Under the pieces are notes generated by a model. It was not told where the DNA came from. It was given only the letters and a program-made list of their open reading frames with translations, and did not search any database. A stretch of 52,215 bases of DNA from Bryobacterales bacterium (lineage in GTDB: Bacteria; Acidobacteriota; Terriglobia; Bryobacterales; UBA6623). The translations under genes and the position numbers were made by a program. The stretch spans positions 15,555-67,769 of the forward strand of contig JAPPMG010000062.1 of the NCBI GenBank assembly GCA_028819215.1. The letters are read 5' to 3'. This document shows positions 33,791 through 42,707 of the stretch, piece by piece; within the stretch, counting starts at the first letter, position 1; the number at the start of each line of letters is the position of its first letter.

Positions 33791-34863
33791 TGCCAGCACC
33801 GCGATTGTTCGGTCACCAACACATCGCCGCATCACTCTGGCGAATGGTATCTGAGGATCGCCTGCCGCAAACGCTGCTGTTCGCGGGAAAGCGAGGCATC
33901 GGCAAGGCCACGCTGGCCCGCCACTTGGCGGCAGGAATGAACTGCGCGTCCGGGCCAGGCCAGCCGTGCGGCGAATGCTCGGCCTGCGCCAGGATCCTCG
34001 AAGGCGACCTGTCCTCGGAGCAGTTCCGCGAGAGGATCGAGGCGCGGCGTAAGCTGTCGGCGGAGAAGCGCAAGGGCGCTCCGCTCGTGGTCGCGACGCA
34101 CCCGGATGTGCTCGTTTTCCCCCCGGACGGGCCGATGCAATTGCTATCGATTGACCAAGCTCGCATGCTGCGCGAGTCGGCTCGCATCGCTCCGGCCGAG
34201 GGGCGTCGCAGGATCTTCGTGCTCGAACACGCGGATCGCGCCACGGAGGAAGCCTCGAACGCACTGTTGAAGACGTTGGAGGAACCGGCCGCCAGTCTGA
34301 CGATCATCCTGACGTCCGAGAACCCGTTCTCCCTCCTGCCGACCATACGTTCCCGTGCCATCCCGTTCTACTTTTCTCCATTGGCGCGGAGCGAAATGGA
34401 CGAATTCATGCAATCGCGGCCGGAGGTTGCCGAGAAGGACCGCGCTCTGGTGAGCGCGTGGGCGGAAGGCAGTCCCGGCGCGGCCATCGCGCTAGACATG
34501 GAAGAGTTCGTACGCCGCCGGCACGCGATGCTGGCGCTGCTGCGAGCGGCGCTGAAGCGCGGCGAGTTCGCCAAGCTGTCGGCTGAGATCGGATCGCTCG
34601 GCAGAGGCGAATCGGGGCAGATTGACCGGCTGGCCTCGATGCTGCACTCGCTGTTGCGGGACCTGCTGCTGGTGCGCGTCAAGTCCCCCGCCGACCTCGT
34701 GCATCACGATATCGCCGCCGAGTTGGAACAGCTTGCTCGCCGGGTGAACTTTCCTTGGCTCGAGCGGGCGGTAACCGCGCTTCAAGAGCTGGAACAGCTC
34801 CAGCGCCTGAACGTGCAGAAGCAGATCGCGTTTGAAGCATACGCCCTGAAATTGCAACGCTAG
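33790..34863 (+). CDS. holB: DNA polymerase III subunit delta'
   Basis: A 357-residue AAA+ subunit of the clamp loader. It has a modified Walker A (FAGKRGIGKATLARHLA), the zinc-binding cysteines (MNCASGPGQPCGECSACARI), a Walker B/arginine region (RIFVLEHADRATEEASNALLKTLEEP) and the sensor ILTSENPFSLLPTIRSRA. The ATG overlaps the tmk stop. The lysine of the P-loop is kept, although delta' proteins often do not hydrolyse ATP. Confidence 0.95.
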   Translation: MPAPRLFGHQHIAASLWRMVSEDRLPQTLLFAGKRGIGKATLARHLAAGMNCASGPGQPCGECSACARILEGDLSSEQFRERIEARRKLSAEKRKGAPLVVATHPDVLVFPPDGPMQLLSIDQARMLRESARIAPAEGRRRIFVLEHADRATEEASNALLKTLEEPAASLTIILTSENPFSLLPTIRSRAIPFYFSPLARSEMDEFMQSRPEVAEKDRALVSAWAEGSPGAAIALDMEEFVRRRHAMLALLRAALKRGEFAKLSAEIGSLGRGESGQIDRLASMLHSLLRDLLLVRVKSPADLVHHDIAAELEQLARRVNFPWLERAVTALQELEQLQRLNVQKQIAFEAYALKLQR

Positions 34864-34919
34864 CCGGGCCGAAGCAGCTCGGCTAGCCGGGGTCTAGACT
34901 AAAGCGTGAGAGCGATCCG

Positions 34920-36713
34920 ATGTCTGCAACAGCCCTAGTAGATGTTCCGGCCGCGCAAGCTCCCGTCGGCGGCCACTTTCTGGTCGGGGCCTGCGACTCC
35001 GGTGCCGTGTTCACTCCCGAGGACTTCACCGAGGCGCAGCGCCAGGCGCTGGCCACGACCAAGCGCTTTGTGGAAGAGGAGATTGTGCCGAGAATTGCGG
35101 AATTCGAGCGCAAAGAGCCGGGCTTGGCCCGACAGTTGATCGAACAGTCTGCCGAGCTGGGGCTGCTCGGCATCCTCGTGCCGGAGCGGCATGACGGGCT
35201 CGAGCTGGACATCACCACGCAGATGCTGGCAGCCGAGGCGATGGGCGGCTACGCTTCGTTTTCGACCACGTACGGGGCTCACGCTGGCATTGGCACCTTG
35301 CCATTGGTTTTCTTCGGAACCGAAGAACAGCGGCAGCGGTACCTTCCTCGGATGGTCACGGGTGAGTTGCTGGCGGCCTACTGCCTGAGCGAGCCGCAAG
35401 CCGGCAGCGACTCGCAGAACTCGCTCACGCGTGCGGAACTGTCTTCCGACGGCAAGCACTACGTGTTGAACGGCCAGAAAATGTGGATCTCGAACGGGGG
35501 CTGGGCGGACCTGTACACGGTGTTTGCGAAGGTCGACGGCGAGCAGTTCACAGCGTTCTTGGTCGAACGCGCGTTCGACGGCGTCAAGCCGGGAGCCGAA
35601 GAGCACAAGATGGGGCTGCGCGGCAGCTCGACAACAGCGCTATACCTTGACAACGTCCACGTGCCGGTCGAGAACGTGCTCGGCGAGATCGGACGCGGGC
35701 ACGTGATCGCTTTCAACGTCCTCAACATGGGACGCTTGGAGCTGGCAGCCGCATGCGTGGGCGGCGCCAAGGACTCGATCTCGGATTCGACCTCGTACGC
35801 GCTGCAGCGCAAGGCTTTCGGGCAGCCAATCGCCAATTTCGGGGCCATCCGCCAGAAGCTGGCGGACATGGCGGTGCGGGTATTCGCGAGCGAGTCGATG
35901 GTGTACCGCACGTCAGGAATGATCGACGCGAGGCTGGCAGACGTGTCGTGGGAAAGTCCCGAGGCGGCGCGACAGACGCTCAAGGCTGTAGAGGAGTACG
36001 CCATCGAGTGCTCTATCGCCAAGGTCTACGTGTCGGAGGTGCTGGACTTCACAACAGACGAGGCCGTGCAAATCCACGGCGGGTACGGTTACCACGAAGA
36101 CTACGCAGTCGAGCGCAATTATCGAGACTCCCGCATCAACCGCATCTTTGAGGGCACGAACGAGATCAACCGCCTGCTGACGACCGGCATGCTGCTAAAG
36201 CGCGCAGGCCAGGGGCGCCTAGACTTGCTGAAGGCGGTCGCGCAGGCGGCGGGAAACCAAGCAGACGCTGCCCCAACCGTGGACGACTCCGCTGGTCTAT
36301 CCAAGGAGCAAGGCATTGTTGACCGCATAAGAAAGGCTACCTTGTGTATGGCAGGCCTGGCTTACCGGAGATTCGGCGATGCGCTCGACCAACAACAAGA
36401 GGTCGCTGCCGCTGTAGGCGACATGGTGGCAGCGGTCTACGCCTGTGAGTCAGCCCTTCTGCGAACCGCGAAACTTGCATCTGGCGGGCGCGGTAACAAC
36501 GCTCGCGACATGCTCGCCGTGCTGCTCCAGCAATCTCTCGGCACTGTAAGGGAACTCGGCGGACTCGTGATCGGCGCTGGCGGCGTTGGTGCTGAAGTGG
36601 AGAGCACGTGGCGCGCGTTCCAGCATTTGACCGGCCCCGCCCCTTCAGACCTCCCGGCGGCGCGGGATCGAATCGCCGCGCGGATCCTCGAGTCGGGCGC
36701 CTACTCGCTCTAG
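34920..36713 (+). CDS. Acyl-CoA dehydrogenase
   Basis: A 597-residue flavoenzyme of fatty-acid beta-oxidation that puts a trans-2 double bond into acyl-CoA. It has the FAD/substrate signatures AYCLSEPQAGSDSQNS and QIHGGYGYHEDYAVERNYRDSRINRI followed by FEGTNEINRLL, where family members carry the catalytic base. A ~200-residue C-terminal extension makes it longer than the ~380-residue short- and medium-chain enzymes and similar to the VLCAD/YngJ-type group, hence a long-chain role is likely. A TAGACT at 34895-34900 may be its -10; GAGAG lies just before the ATG. It is alone, without other beta-oxidation genes nearby. Confidence 0.93.
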   Translation: MSATALVDVPAAQAPVGGHFLVGACDSGAVFTPEDFTEAQRQALATTKRFVEEEIVPRIAEFERKEPGLARQLIEQSAELGLLGILVPERHDGLELDITTQMLAAEAMGGYASFSTTYGAHAGIGTLPLVFFGTEEQRQRYLPRMVTGELLAAYCLSEPQAGSDSQNSLTRAELSSDGKHYVLNGQKMWISNGGWADLYTVFAKVDGEQFTAFLVERAFDGVKPGAEEHKMGLRGSSTTALYLDNVHVPVENVLGEIGRGHVIAFNVLNMGRLELAAACVGGAKDSISDSTSYALQRKAFGQPIANFGAIRQKLADMAVRVFASESMVYRTSGMIDARLADVSWESPEAARQTLKAVEEYAIECSIAKVYVSEVLDFTTDEAVQIHGGYGYHEDYAVERNYRDSRINRIFEGTNEINRLLTTGMLLKRAGQGRLDLLKAVAQAAGNQADAAPTVDDSAGLSKEQGIVDRIRKATLCMAGLAYRRFGDALDQQQEVAAAVGDMVAAVYACESALLRTAKLASGGRGNNARDMLAVLLQQSLGTVRELGGLVIGAGGVGAEVESTWRAFQHLTGPAPSDLPAARDRIAARILESGAYSL

Positions 36714-36936
36714 CACAGGGCCGCTCGGAAGTACGGCGACGATCGCGGCCGGCCCTCTCGGGTGGCGCGGCCCGCGCAGCTGGGACTGGTGAACGTCCTC
36801 AGGGTTCGGGCGACCACTGCCCGCGCTATCGCGCGGATCCGACCATGCCACCCGAACATGATCGCCCAGCCAGGAAGGGTGCCAGAGGCCACCCCCCGGG
36901 GCAGCGCCCTGGGGAGCGGTGTTGGCTGGAGGCCGG

Positions 36937-39900
36937 CTAGAAGGTGATCCGCATGCCGAACTCCATGACGCGGCGCCCGCCGTAGGTGCCCGTGATGAGG
37001 CCGAAATTGCCGGCGCCGACCGAAGTGTTCGGCAGCGCGAAATGCGGGGTGTTGGTCATGCTGAAGACTTCGGCGCGGAATTGCGCGCGCCACCTCTCGC
37101 CCCAGTAGAAGTTCTTCGCCAGCAGCATGTCCAAGTCAAACAACCACGGCCCGCGAATGCCGGGTAGGTTGCGGGCAGCGTCACCGAGGGTGAATCGATC
37201 CGGAATCGCAAACGCGTCTGGGTTCAACCAGTCGATCGCGCCGTTGAAGTTCGGCGTGGGAGCGCTCTGTGTCGGGTGCTCGAACGGAGCGCCCGTCAGG
37301 TTGGGCCGCAGCGTGTGACCAAACGAGAAATCGCCCTTGATGTTCTGTCCGCCTTGGACGACCGTTCCGATATACCCCCCGCTCTGCATCATGTTGATGG
37401 CGGACACCTGCCAGCCGCCCGCGATAGCGTTGAGGAGCTTGGGCCACTGCTTGCCCCAGCGTCGATTGTGGCCGAAAGGCAGGTCGTACATCGGCGCGGA
37501 AACCAGTCGGTGCGGCAGCCGACTCGCTGAACTGGCCCGTTCGTTCCTCAAGTCGTACACCGACTGCGGGTAGTAGTTATTCCCGAAGGTGTCCGCATTC
37601 CCGATGAACCGGATGTTGTCGATCCACTGCGTATGCGTGTACGAAATCGTCCAGCCCATACCGTTCTTCATGCGCCGTTCGGTCTTGAACGTGGCAGCGT
37701 AGTAATTCGAGATCCCCCAGTTCGGCGACATCAGCTGAATCTGGTCCGCGCGGCCAGCCCACGCCGTCCAAGGCAGGAAGAGTTCCTTCTGGGCGGCAGT
37801 GACTCCTGGAGCGTTGGCCGCCGCCAGGTCATCAGGGTGAATCTGATTGATGTTGATGTTGTTGTAGGCTTGGTGCCTAGCCAGAGCCCCGAGCAGGCCG
37901 AACTCCCAGAGCGTATTCTTCCACCTAGTCTGGAGCGTGAGGTTGAAGTTCTGCGAATAGGGCAGAACCCGATCTTCGTTCCAGTACTGGATCGTGGAAG
38001 TCGGAAAGCGGGTCCCAACGGCACCGAAACCTCCGTTCAACTCCGCCTCGGGGATGTCGTCGAGTGCTCCTGCTGGCAGGCCATCCCGAAGGTAGCTGTT
38101 GAGGCCATTGCGCCGACGGAAGATGTTGTCGAACCCCGCACGGCCGGGTTGAATCGAGTTGCGGTCGTATGGATTGCCGAAGAAGATCCCGAACCCCCCT
38201 CGGAGCACCATCGATGAGTCCGCCTTGAGGCGGTATGCGAAGCCGAAACGCGGTGCGATGTTGTTCTTGTCCCATTGCCACAGGTACTTGCCCGTGCCGT
38301 CCCTGTTCGGGAAGAGCACCTTGCCGATCGCTCCCTCGGGTATCCCGTTCTGGCCGGCCAGCGGGTGCGGGCAGAACTCGCAGAAGCCGTTCATGCGCCC
38401 GCCAACCTCATAGATCGGCGTCTCGGTTTCGTAGCGCACGCCGAGATTCAGCGTGAGCCTTGGCGTGACCCTCCAATCGTCTTGGAAGTATCCCGACCAG
38501 TACTTGATCCGTTTGCCAATCGGCGCGGCGACGCGCGCGTCCAGATTCCAGACCTGACCTAGAAGGAAGTCAGCGAGTCCAACGCCGGTGTTGACATTCC
38601 CACCACCCGTTGCTGGCCATTTCCTTGTGTACTCGCCCCTAGAGACCCAGTTGCCCGAAGGCTGCGGTCTGGCAAGTTCATTGCCTTGGAAGGATGTGTA
38701 CTTCCCCCCGTACTTGAGCGTGTGGTCGCCTTGGATGCGAGTGAAGTTGGCCTCATAGTCGAAATTTGTGAAGGCAGCGATCCGCTTCGCATACCCGGCC
38801 CCGATAGGGGTCATGGGAATGCGGCTGTTGAAGTTGAAGCGCGGGAACGCTTCCCCGCCCTTCTCAAACCCGGGCATGCCGAACAGCCCGGCGTAGTCCG
38901 TCTCGCAGCAATCACCGGAGAAGCGGTCGATGTAGACGCGATTGAAGCCAACCAGCACGGCCACGAAATTCGTGGGACTGAACATGTAGGTGTTGTTCAA
39001 CCCCCAGTTCTGGCGGAGCTGCTCGTTGTTGATCGCGTTCGGGTCGGCCACGCCGTAACCGTCCGAATACGCGTCGACGACCGCATTCTTGCTGATGATC
39101 GTCCTGAGGAACGTGCTCCACTTCTCGGTGTAGTTGTGGTTGACCTTGATCGTGTTGTAGGTCCGCGTCACGTTGCGCGGAATCTGCTCGACCCAGTTTC
39201 CGGACTGGTTGGCCAGGTTGCGCGGCTCCCAGCCGGGCGTTGGCTGGGGCAGGTAGCTCAGCGCCTTGACCGCAACCGGGTCGAACCGGTCTGCCGGGAT
39301 CTGTTGGTTCGGGAACGGATCCGAAAGGCGCGGCCGGGTAAACGAGCCTGCCTTGCGAGTGTTCGGATCATGGATCGGCACCAGGACGGGACTTCCGCGC
39401 CTGTTTTGAAAGGCCTGCGAAAAATCGCCGGTTCGGAATTCCGGGCGGCCGACGCTACGAATCCGATCCCGCGTGAACGGATTCAGGAACAGGTCGGAGT
39501 TGACAAAGAAAAACGTCTTGTTCTTCTTGATCGGCCCGCCAATCGAAACCCCGCCTTGGTTACGCCGCAACGTGGGCTTGCTCACTTGGTTCCAGCCAAT
39601 CGCGTCGAAGACATCGTTGCGCACGAAGTGGTAGATGCTGCCGTGGTACTCGTTGGTCCCGCTCCTGGTGGCCGCCTGAACTGCGCCGGCGGAACTGCGC
39701 CCATACTCGGCGCCCATGGAGTTGACCTCAACCTTGAACTCCTGCATGGAGTCGATCGGCGGGACCATCTCGATGTTCTGCACGCCGAGGCCGCCGCGCG
39801 TGTTGTTGATTCCGTCGATGTAGGAACCCGCGGACCTGGTGCGCCCGCCGCCAATGGAGATGTTTCCGTTGCGCGAGCGGTACGCGCCCGGAACAAGGTT

Positions 39901-40386
39901 GACCAAATTGAAGATGTTGCGTCCGGCAAGGGGCAGTTCCATCATCTGCTCGATTTGCACCGCCGAGCCCACGGCGCCGGACGTGGTCTGGACCTGCACC
40001 TGGGCTGCGCTGACCTCGACCGTCTCGGTCACGGCGCCGATCTCAAGTGCGAATGACTGTTGGATTTCGGAACCGACGTTCAGGCGGAGTCCTAGCACTT
40101 CGGCACGCTTGAACCCGTCGGATTCGGCGGCGATGTTGTATTCGCCGAAGAGCATGTTCGGCATGTAATACACGCCGTTGATGCCCGTCTCCGTCGTCGT
40201 GACGACACCCGTTTTCGCGTTGGTGATCTCCACCTTCGCCCCGGGGATCACCGCTCCCGTTTCATCAGTGACGGTTCCGTTGATGGTTCCGCGGTCTGCC
40301 TGGCCCCACAAGGCCAGCGGGATCGATATCAATAGCACCACGTGGCCGAGTAGGCTGCGCCGATTGAAGATGTCTCGCACGTTCAT
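36937..40386 (-). CDS. Oar-like TonB-dependent outer-membrane protein with carboxypeptidase-regulatory domain
   Basis: A 1149-residue outer-membrane protein of the kind highly multiplied in Acidobacteriota. After a signal peptide (residues 1-30, ending LALWGQA), a carboxypeptidase-regulatory-like beta sandwich (~33-115; GTINGTVTDETGAVIPGAKV) is followed by the plug (~130-250; MMELPLAGRNIFNLVNLVPG, then SAGAVQAATRSGTNEYHGS) and the long barrel that ends on MEFGMRITF, with the typical C-terminal Phe. It presumably imports large nutrients (glycans or peptides) with TonB energy. AAGGAG stands 5-6 bases before the ATG at 40386. Upstream lie tandem palindromic repeats that may be operators. No SusD partner is present. 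Confidence 0.93.
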   Translation of the reverse strand: MNVRDIFNRRSLLGHVVLLISIPLALWGQADRGTINGTVTDETGAVIPGAKVEITNAKTGVVTTTETGINGVYYMPNMLFGEYNIAAESDGFKRAEVLGLRLNVGSEIQQSFALEIGAVTETVEVSAAQVQVQTTSGAVGSAVQIEQMMELPLAGRNIFNLVNLVPGAYRSRNGNISIGGGRTRSAGSYIDGINNTRGGLGVQNIEMVPPIDSMQEFKVEVNSMGAEYGRSSAGAVQAATRSGTNEYHGSIYHFVRNDVFDAIGWNQVSKPTLRRNQGGVSIGGPIKKNKTFFFVNSDLFLNPFTRDRIRSVGRPEFRTGDFSQAFQNRRGSPVLVPIHDPNTRKAGSFTRPRLSDPFPNQQIPADRFDPVAVKALSYLPQPTPGWEPRNLANQSGNWVEQIPRNVTRTYNTIKVNHNYTEKWSTFLRTIISKNAVVDAYSDGYGVADPNAINNEQLRQNWGLNNTYMFSPTNFVAVLVGFNRVYIDRFSGDCCETDYAGLFGMPGFEKGGEAFPRFNFNSRIPMTPIGAGYAKRIAAFTNFDYEANFTRIQGDHTLKYGGKYTSFQGNELARPQPSGNWVSRGEYTRKWPATGGGNVNTGVGLADFLLGQVWNLDARVAAPIGKRIKYWSGYFQDDWRVTPRLTLNLGVRYETETPIYEVGGRMNGFCEFCPHPLAGQNGIPEGAIGKVLFPNRDGTGKYLWQWDKNNIAPRFGFAYRLKADSSMVLRGGFGIFFGNPYDRNSIQPGRAGFDNIFRRRNGLNSYLRDGLPAGALDDIPEAELNGGFGAVGTRFPTSTIQYWNEDRVLPYSQNFNLTLQTRWKNTLWEFGLLGALARHQAYNNININQIHPDDLAAANAPGVTAAQKELFLPWTAWAGRADQIQLMSPNWGISNYYAATFKTERRMKNGMGWTISYTHTQWIDNIRFIGNADTFGNNYYPQSVYDLRNERASSASRLPHRLVSAPMYDLPFGHNRRWGKQWPKLLNAIAGGWQVSAINMMQSGGYIGTVVQGGQNIKGDFSFGHTLRPNLTGAPFEHPTQSAPTPNFNGAIDWLNPDAFAIPDRFTLGDAARNLPGIRGPWLFDLDMLLAKNFYWGERWRAQFRAEVFSMTNTPHFALPNTSVGAGNFGLITGTYGGRRVMEFGMRITF

Positions 40387-40734
40387 ACGTTCTCCTTCGC
40401 CGCGAGCTTCGATGCGCATGCGCCCAGTAACTGTCGGCAGGCGGGGACACAACCCTGCTTGCGAACCCCTGCGACGCTACGGCCAGAGTGCTGTATGGAC
40501 CCCTCTCTGCTCCGCTCGCGATTTTCTCGCCGGCTATGCTATCACCACCGCCGGTGGCGTGGCAACAGTTTCTGATCAGGAGTTTCTGATCAGGAGTGGC
40601 CAATTTCTGGGCAGATTCGACGGTTTGGCTGCAGCAAGACTTGCTGCTTAGCCCTTCGTGGCAGTCAGGCTGTCCTGAACCCTCTGGTGCCGGCGCCGCA
40701 GGGCATTGCGGGCGAGGGCTGGGGCAAGCCCAGG
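40387..40734 (-). other. Upstream region of the Oar-like receptor gene
   Basis: About 350 bp without a gene. It holds a strong Shine-Dalgarno sequence next to the receptor start, an inverted repeat CCACCG-C-CGGTGG at 40546-40558, and the tandem repeat described separately at 40567-40594. These are the most operator-like sequences in the window. I cannot assign the promoter exactly. Confidence 0.5.
40567..40594. repeat. Two tandem 14-bp repeats each holding a CTGATCAG palindrome
   Basis: AGTTTCTGATCAGG occurs twice head-to-tail with no spacer. Each copy contains the perfect 8-bp palindrome CTGATCAG (40572-40579 and 40586-40593), 14 bp apart. The location is ~180-200 bp upstream of the receptor gene's ATG. 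It could be a paired regulator-binding site or a recent slippage duplication. Confidence 0.8.
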
Positions 40735-41238
40735 TCAATCAGAATTCGGCAGCTTCCACTTGGAGAGCGACGCCTCGACCGATTCACACGATTCCAATGT
40801 CAAATCGCGCCTGAGATGGCTCGGGCCTCCGGTAGGCTGTCCGGCGCCCCCGGCTACCGCCAGACACACGCTTCCCGTTGCCAATCGAATCTTGCCGCTG
40901 CTGTCAAACGAGAAGCGCTGCGATGGCGACGAGTCACACGGCTTGAGGAAGACTTGGGCTCCGGGTTGGTCCGATTCCGCGGAAGCGCAGCGGTCATAGG
41001 CTGGCATGTAAAGCTGCCCCGATGACGGCTTGTTGATCGCAAAGATCTCGTCCGCTGCGCCGGGCTTGCAGGTGTGCGCCATGAGGGGAGCGTTGAGATT
41101 GAGACGATTTCTGAAGCCTGGGACATCGACGCAGTAGCGCTCCGGCTCGTCGAGCGGGTCGACGAGTTCAATCAAGCCCTCCGCTCGGCCCAGCAGCGGC
41201 AGCGCCAATACCGCAAGCAGCACGAATCGGGCAGGCAT
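40735..41238 (-). CDS. Secreted ricin-B-type lectin-like protein
   Basis: A 167-residue exported protein with a signal peptide (MPARFVLLAVLALPLLGRAEG). The mature part has short repeats of the beta-trefoil (ricin B) type: QLYMPAYDRCASAESDQPGAQVFLKPCD, then SPSQRFSFDSSGKIRLATGSVCLAVAGG and LTLESCESVEASLSKWKL, with the usual QxF/W-like core residues and paired cysteines. Such domains bind sugars. The ATG at 41238 opens the signal peptide; an upstream in-frame start at 41262 is less likely. It sits upstream of the receptor gene on the same strand, but the 348-bp gap argues against one operon. Confidence 0.75.
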   Translation of the reverse strand: MPARFVLLAVLALPLLGRAEGLIELVDPLDEPERYCVDVPGFRNRLNLNAPLMAHTCKPGAADEIFAINKPSSGQLYMPAYDRCASAESDQPGAQVFLKPCDSSPSQRFSFDSSGKIRLATGSVCLAVAGGAGQPTGGPSHLRRDLTLESCESVEASLSKWKLPNSD

Positions 41239-41309
41239 CTGGGAACAGTCTAGCGCCACCACGACGGGATGACAGTCTCAGGCTCGGAGCTGTCCGAGCG
41301 CTTGATACC

Positions 41310-42623
41310 ATGTTTGGCATGCAACGGCTGCTGATAGCGCTTCTGGCCATCGTCGGACTGGCTTCCGCCAACGACAGTTGGCCGCAGTGGCGCGGCCCGA
41401 ATCTCGACGGGACGAGCACTTCCACAGGACTGCCCGTTCGCTGGAGCACCTCCGAGAACGTCGCTTGGCGCACTAAGCTGCCGAGCTGGGCAGCCGCCAC
41501 GCCGATCATTTGGGGCGATACCGTGTTCGTGACATCCGCGGAGCAAGGCTCCAGCCTGAACCGGCCCAACTCCCGCCTATTCGAAGGCGGAGATGCGGAC
41601 CTAGACCGGCTCTACCTGATCGCGATCAACCGCTGGGACGGGAAGATCCGCTGGCAGCAGTCGATGGGACGCGGAAACCGCATCGGCAACAAGCAGAACA
41701 TGGCATCGCCATCACCGGTCACAGACGGTGAGCATGTCTGGGTGATCAACGGTAACGGCGAACTGCGTTGCTTCGACTTCGCCGGCCGCCAGGTCTGGTT
41801 GCGCGACTTGCAGGCCGACTATGGCAAGTTCGGCGTCCAATTCGGCTACGGTTCGTCTCCCCTGCTCCACGAGGGCGTGCTTTACCTGCAGAACTTACAA
41901 GGCATGTTCACGGACGATCCGTCGTACGTGCTGGCGATCGACGCCGAGTCCGGAAAGACGCTATGGAAGGTCGACCGGCCCACTGATGGCTTGCACGAGA
42001 CCCCTGATGGGTATTCGACGGCCACGCTGGCCAAGGTCGGCGAGACATTCATCCTGATCGTCTCGGGCGGGGGCTACGTCACCGGCCACGACCTCGAGAC
42101 CGGCAGGGAGGTCTGGCGCGCCGGCGGATTGAACCCGAACAACGCACGGAACTATCGCACCATCGCTTCGTCGCTGGTGGTCGGCGACATCGTGCTGGTT
42201 CCCTCGCGGAGAAGGCCGTTCATTGCGTTCCGCACCGACGGGCGCGGGGACGTGACCGAGTCCAAGAAGCTCTGGTCTACTGACTACGGTCCGGACGTGC
42301 CGACGCCGACCAGCGATGGGGAGCGGCTCTACATCATCGACGACAGGGGCATCTCGCTCAATCTGAAGGTAAGCGACGGCAGTACGATCTGGGATCGCAC
42401 CCGGATCGAGCCGGGCACCTACTCGGCGTCTCCCCTGCTGGCGGACGGCAAGATCTACGCCACCAGCGAGGAAGGGACGACCACCGTCCTCAAGGCTGGC
42501 GACGAGTTCGAGATCTTGGCCGTGAATCGCCTCGATGACTACACCTTGGCGTCACCCGCGGCAGCCGGGAATCAGATCTTCATCCGTACCGCCGAATACC
42601 TGTATTGCATCGGCAAACCTTAA
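41310..42623 (+). CDS. Exported PQQ-like beta-propeller protein
   Basis: A 437-residue exported protein made of PQQ/WD-type propeller repeats. After the signal peptide (LLIALLAIVGLASA) the first blade reads SWPQWRGPNLDGTS, the classic start of the PQQ-binding-like propellers abundant in Planctomycetes and Acidobacteria. Blade motifs recur: INRWDGKIRWQQ, AIDAESGKTLWKV, HDLETGREVWRA and NLKVSDGSTIWDR. PQQ binding is not proven; BamB-like scaffolding is the alternative. A second ATG three codons in (MQRLL) may be the true start. It converges on the large haem protein gene. Confidence 0.88.
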   Translation: MFGMQRLLIALLAIVGLASANDSWPQWRGPNLDGTSTSTGLPVRWSTSENVAWRTKLPSWAAATPIIWGDTVFVTSAEQGSSLNRPNSRLFEGGDADLDRLYLIAINRWDGKIRWQQSMGRGNRIGNKQNMASPSPVTDGEHVWVINGNGELRCFDFAGRQVWLRDLQADYGKFGVQFGYGSSPLLHEGVLYLQNLQGMFTDDPSYVLAIDAESGKTLWKVDRPTDGLHETPDGYSTATLAKVGETFILIVSGGGYVTGHDLETGREVWRAGGLNPNNARNYRTIASSLVVGDIVLVPSRRRPFIAFRTDGRGDVTESKKLWSTDYGPDVPTPTSDGERLYIIDDRGISLNLKVSDGSTIWDRTRIEPGTYSASPLLADGKIYATSEEGTTTVLKAGDEFEILAVNRLDDYTLASPAAAGNQIFIRTAEYLYCIGKP

Positions 42624-42707
42624 CTGGCCAGCGGCGCGCGTGTCCGTTCGGCAGACGCTACGGAAGTCGCCCTGCGGATTCCGAGCACAGGCCGCAGGTC
42701 GGGGCGA

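Noticed and set aside
38686..40056. 456-codon plus-strand open frame inside the Oar-like receptor gene
   Set aside because: Antisense shadow of a large, well-supported gene.
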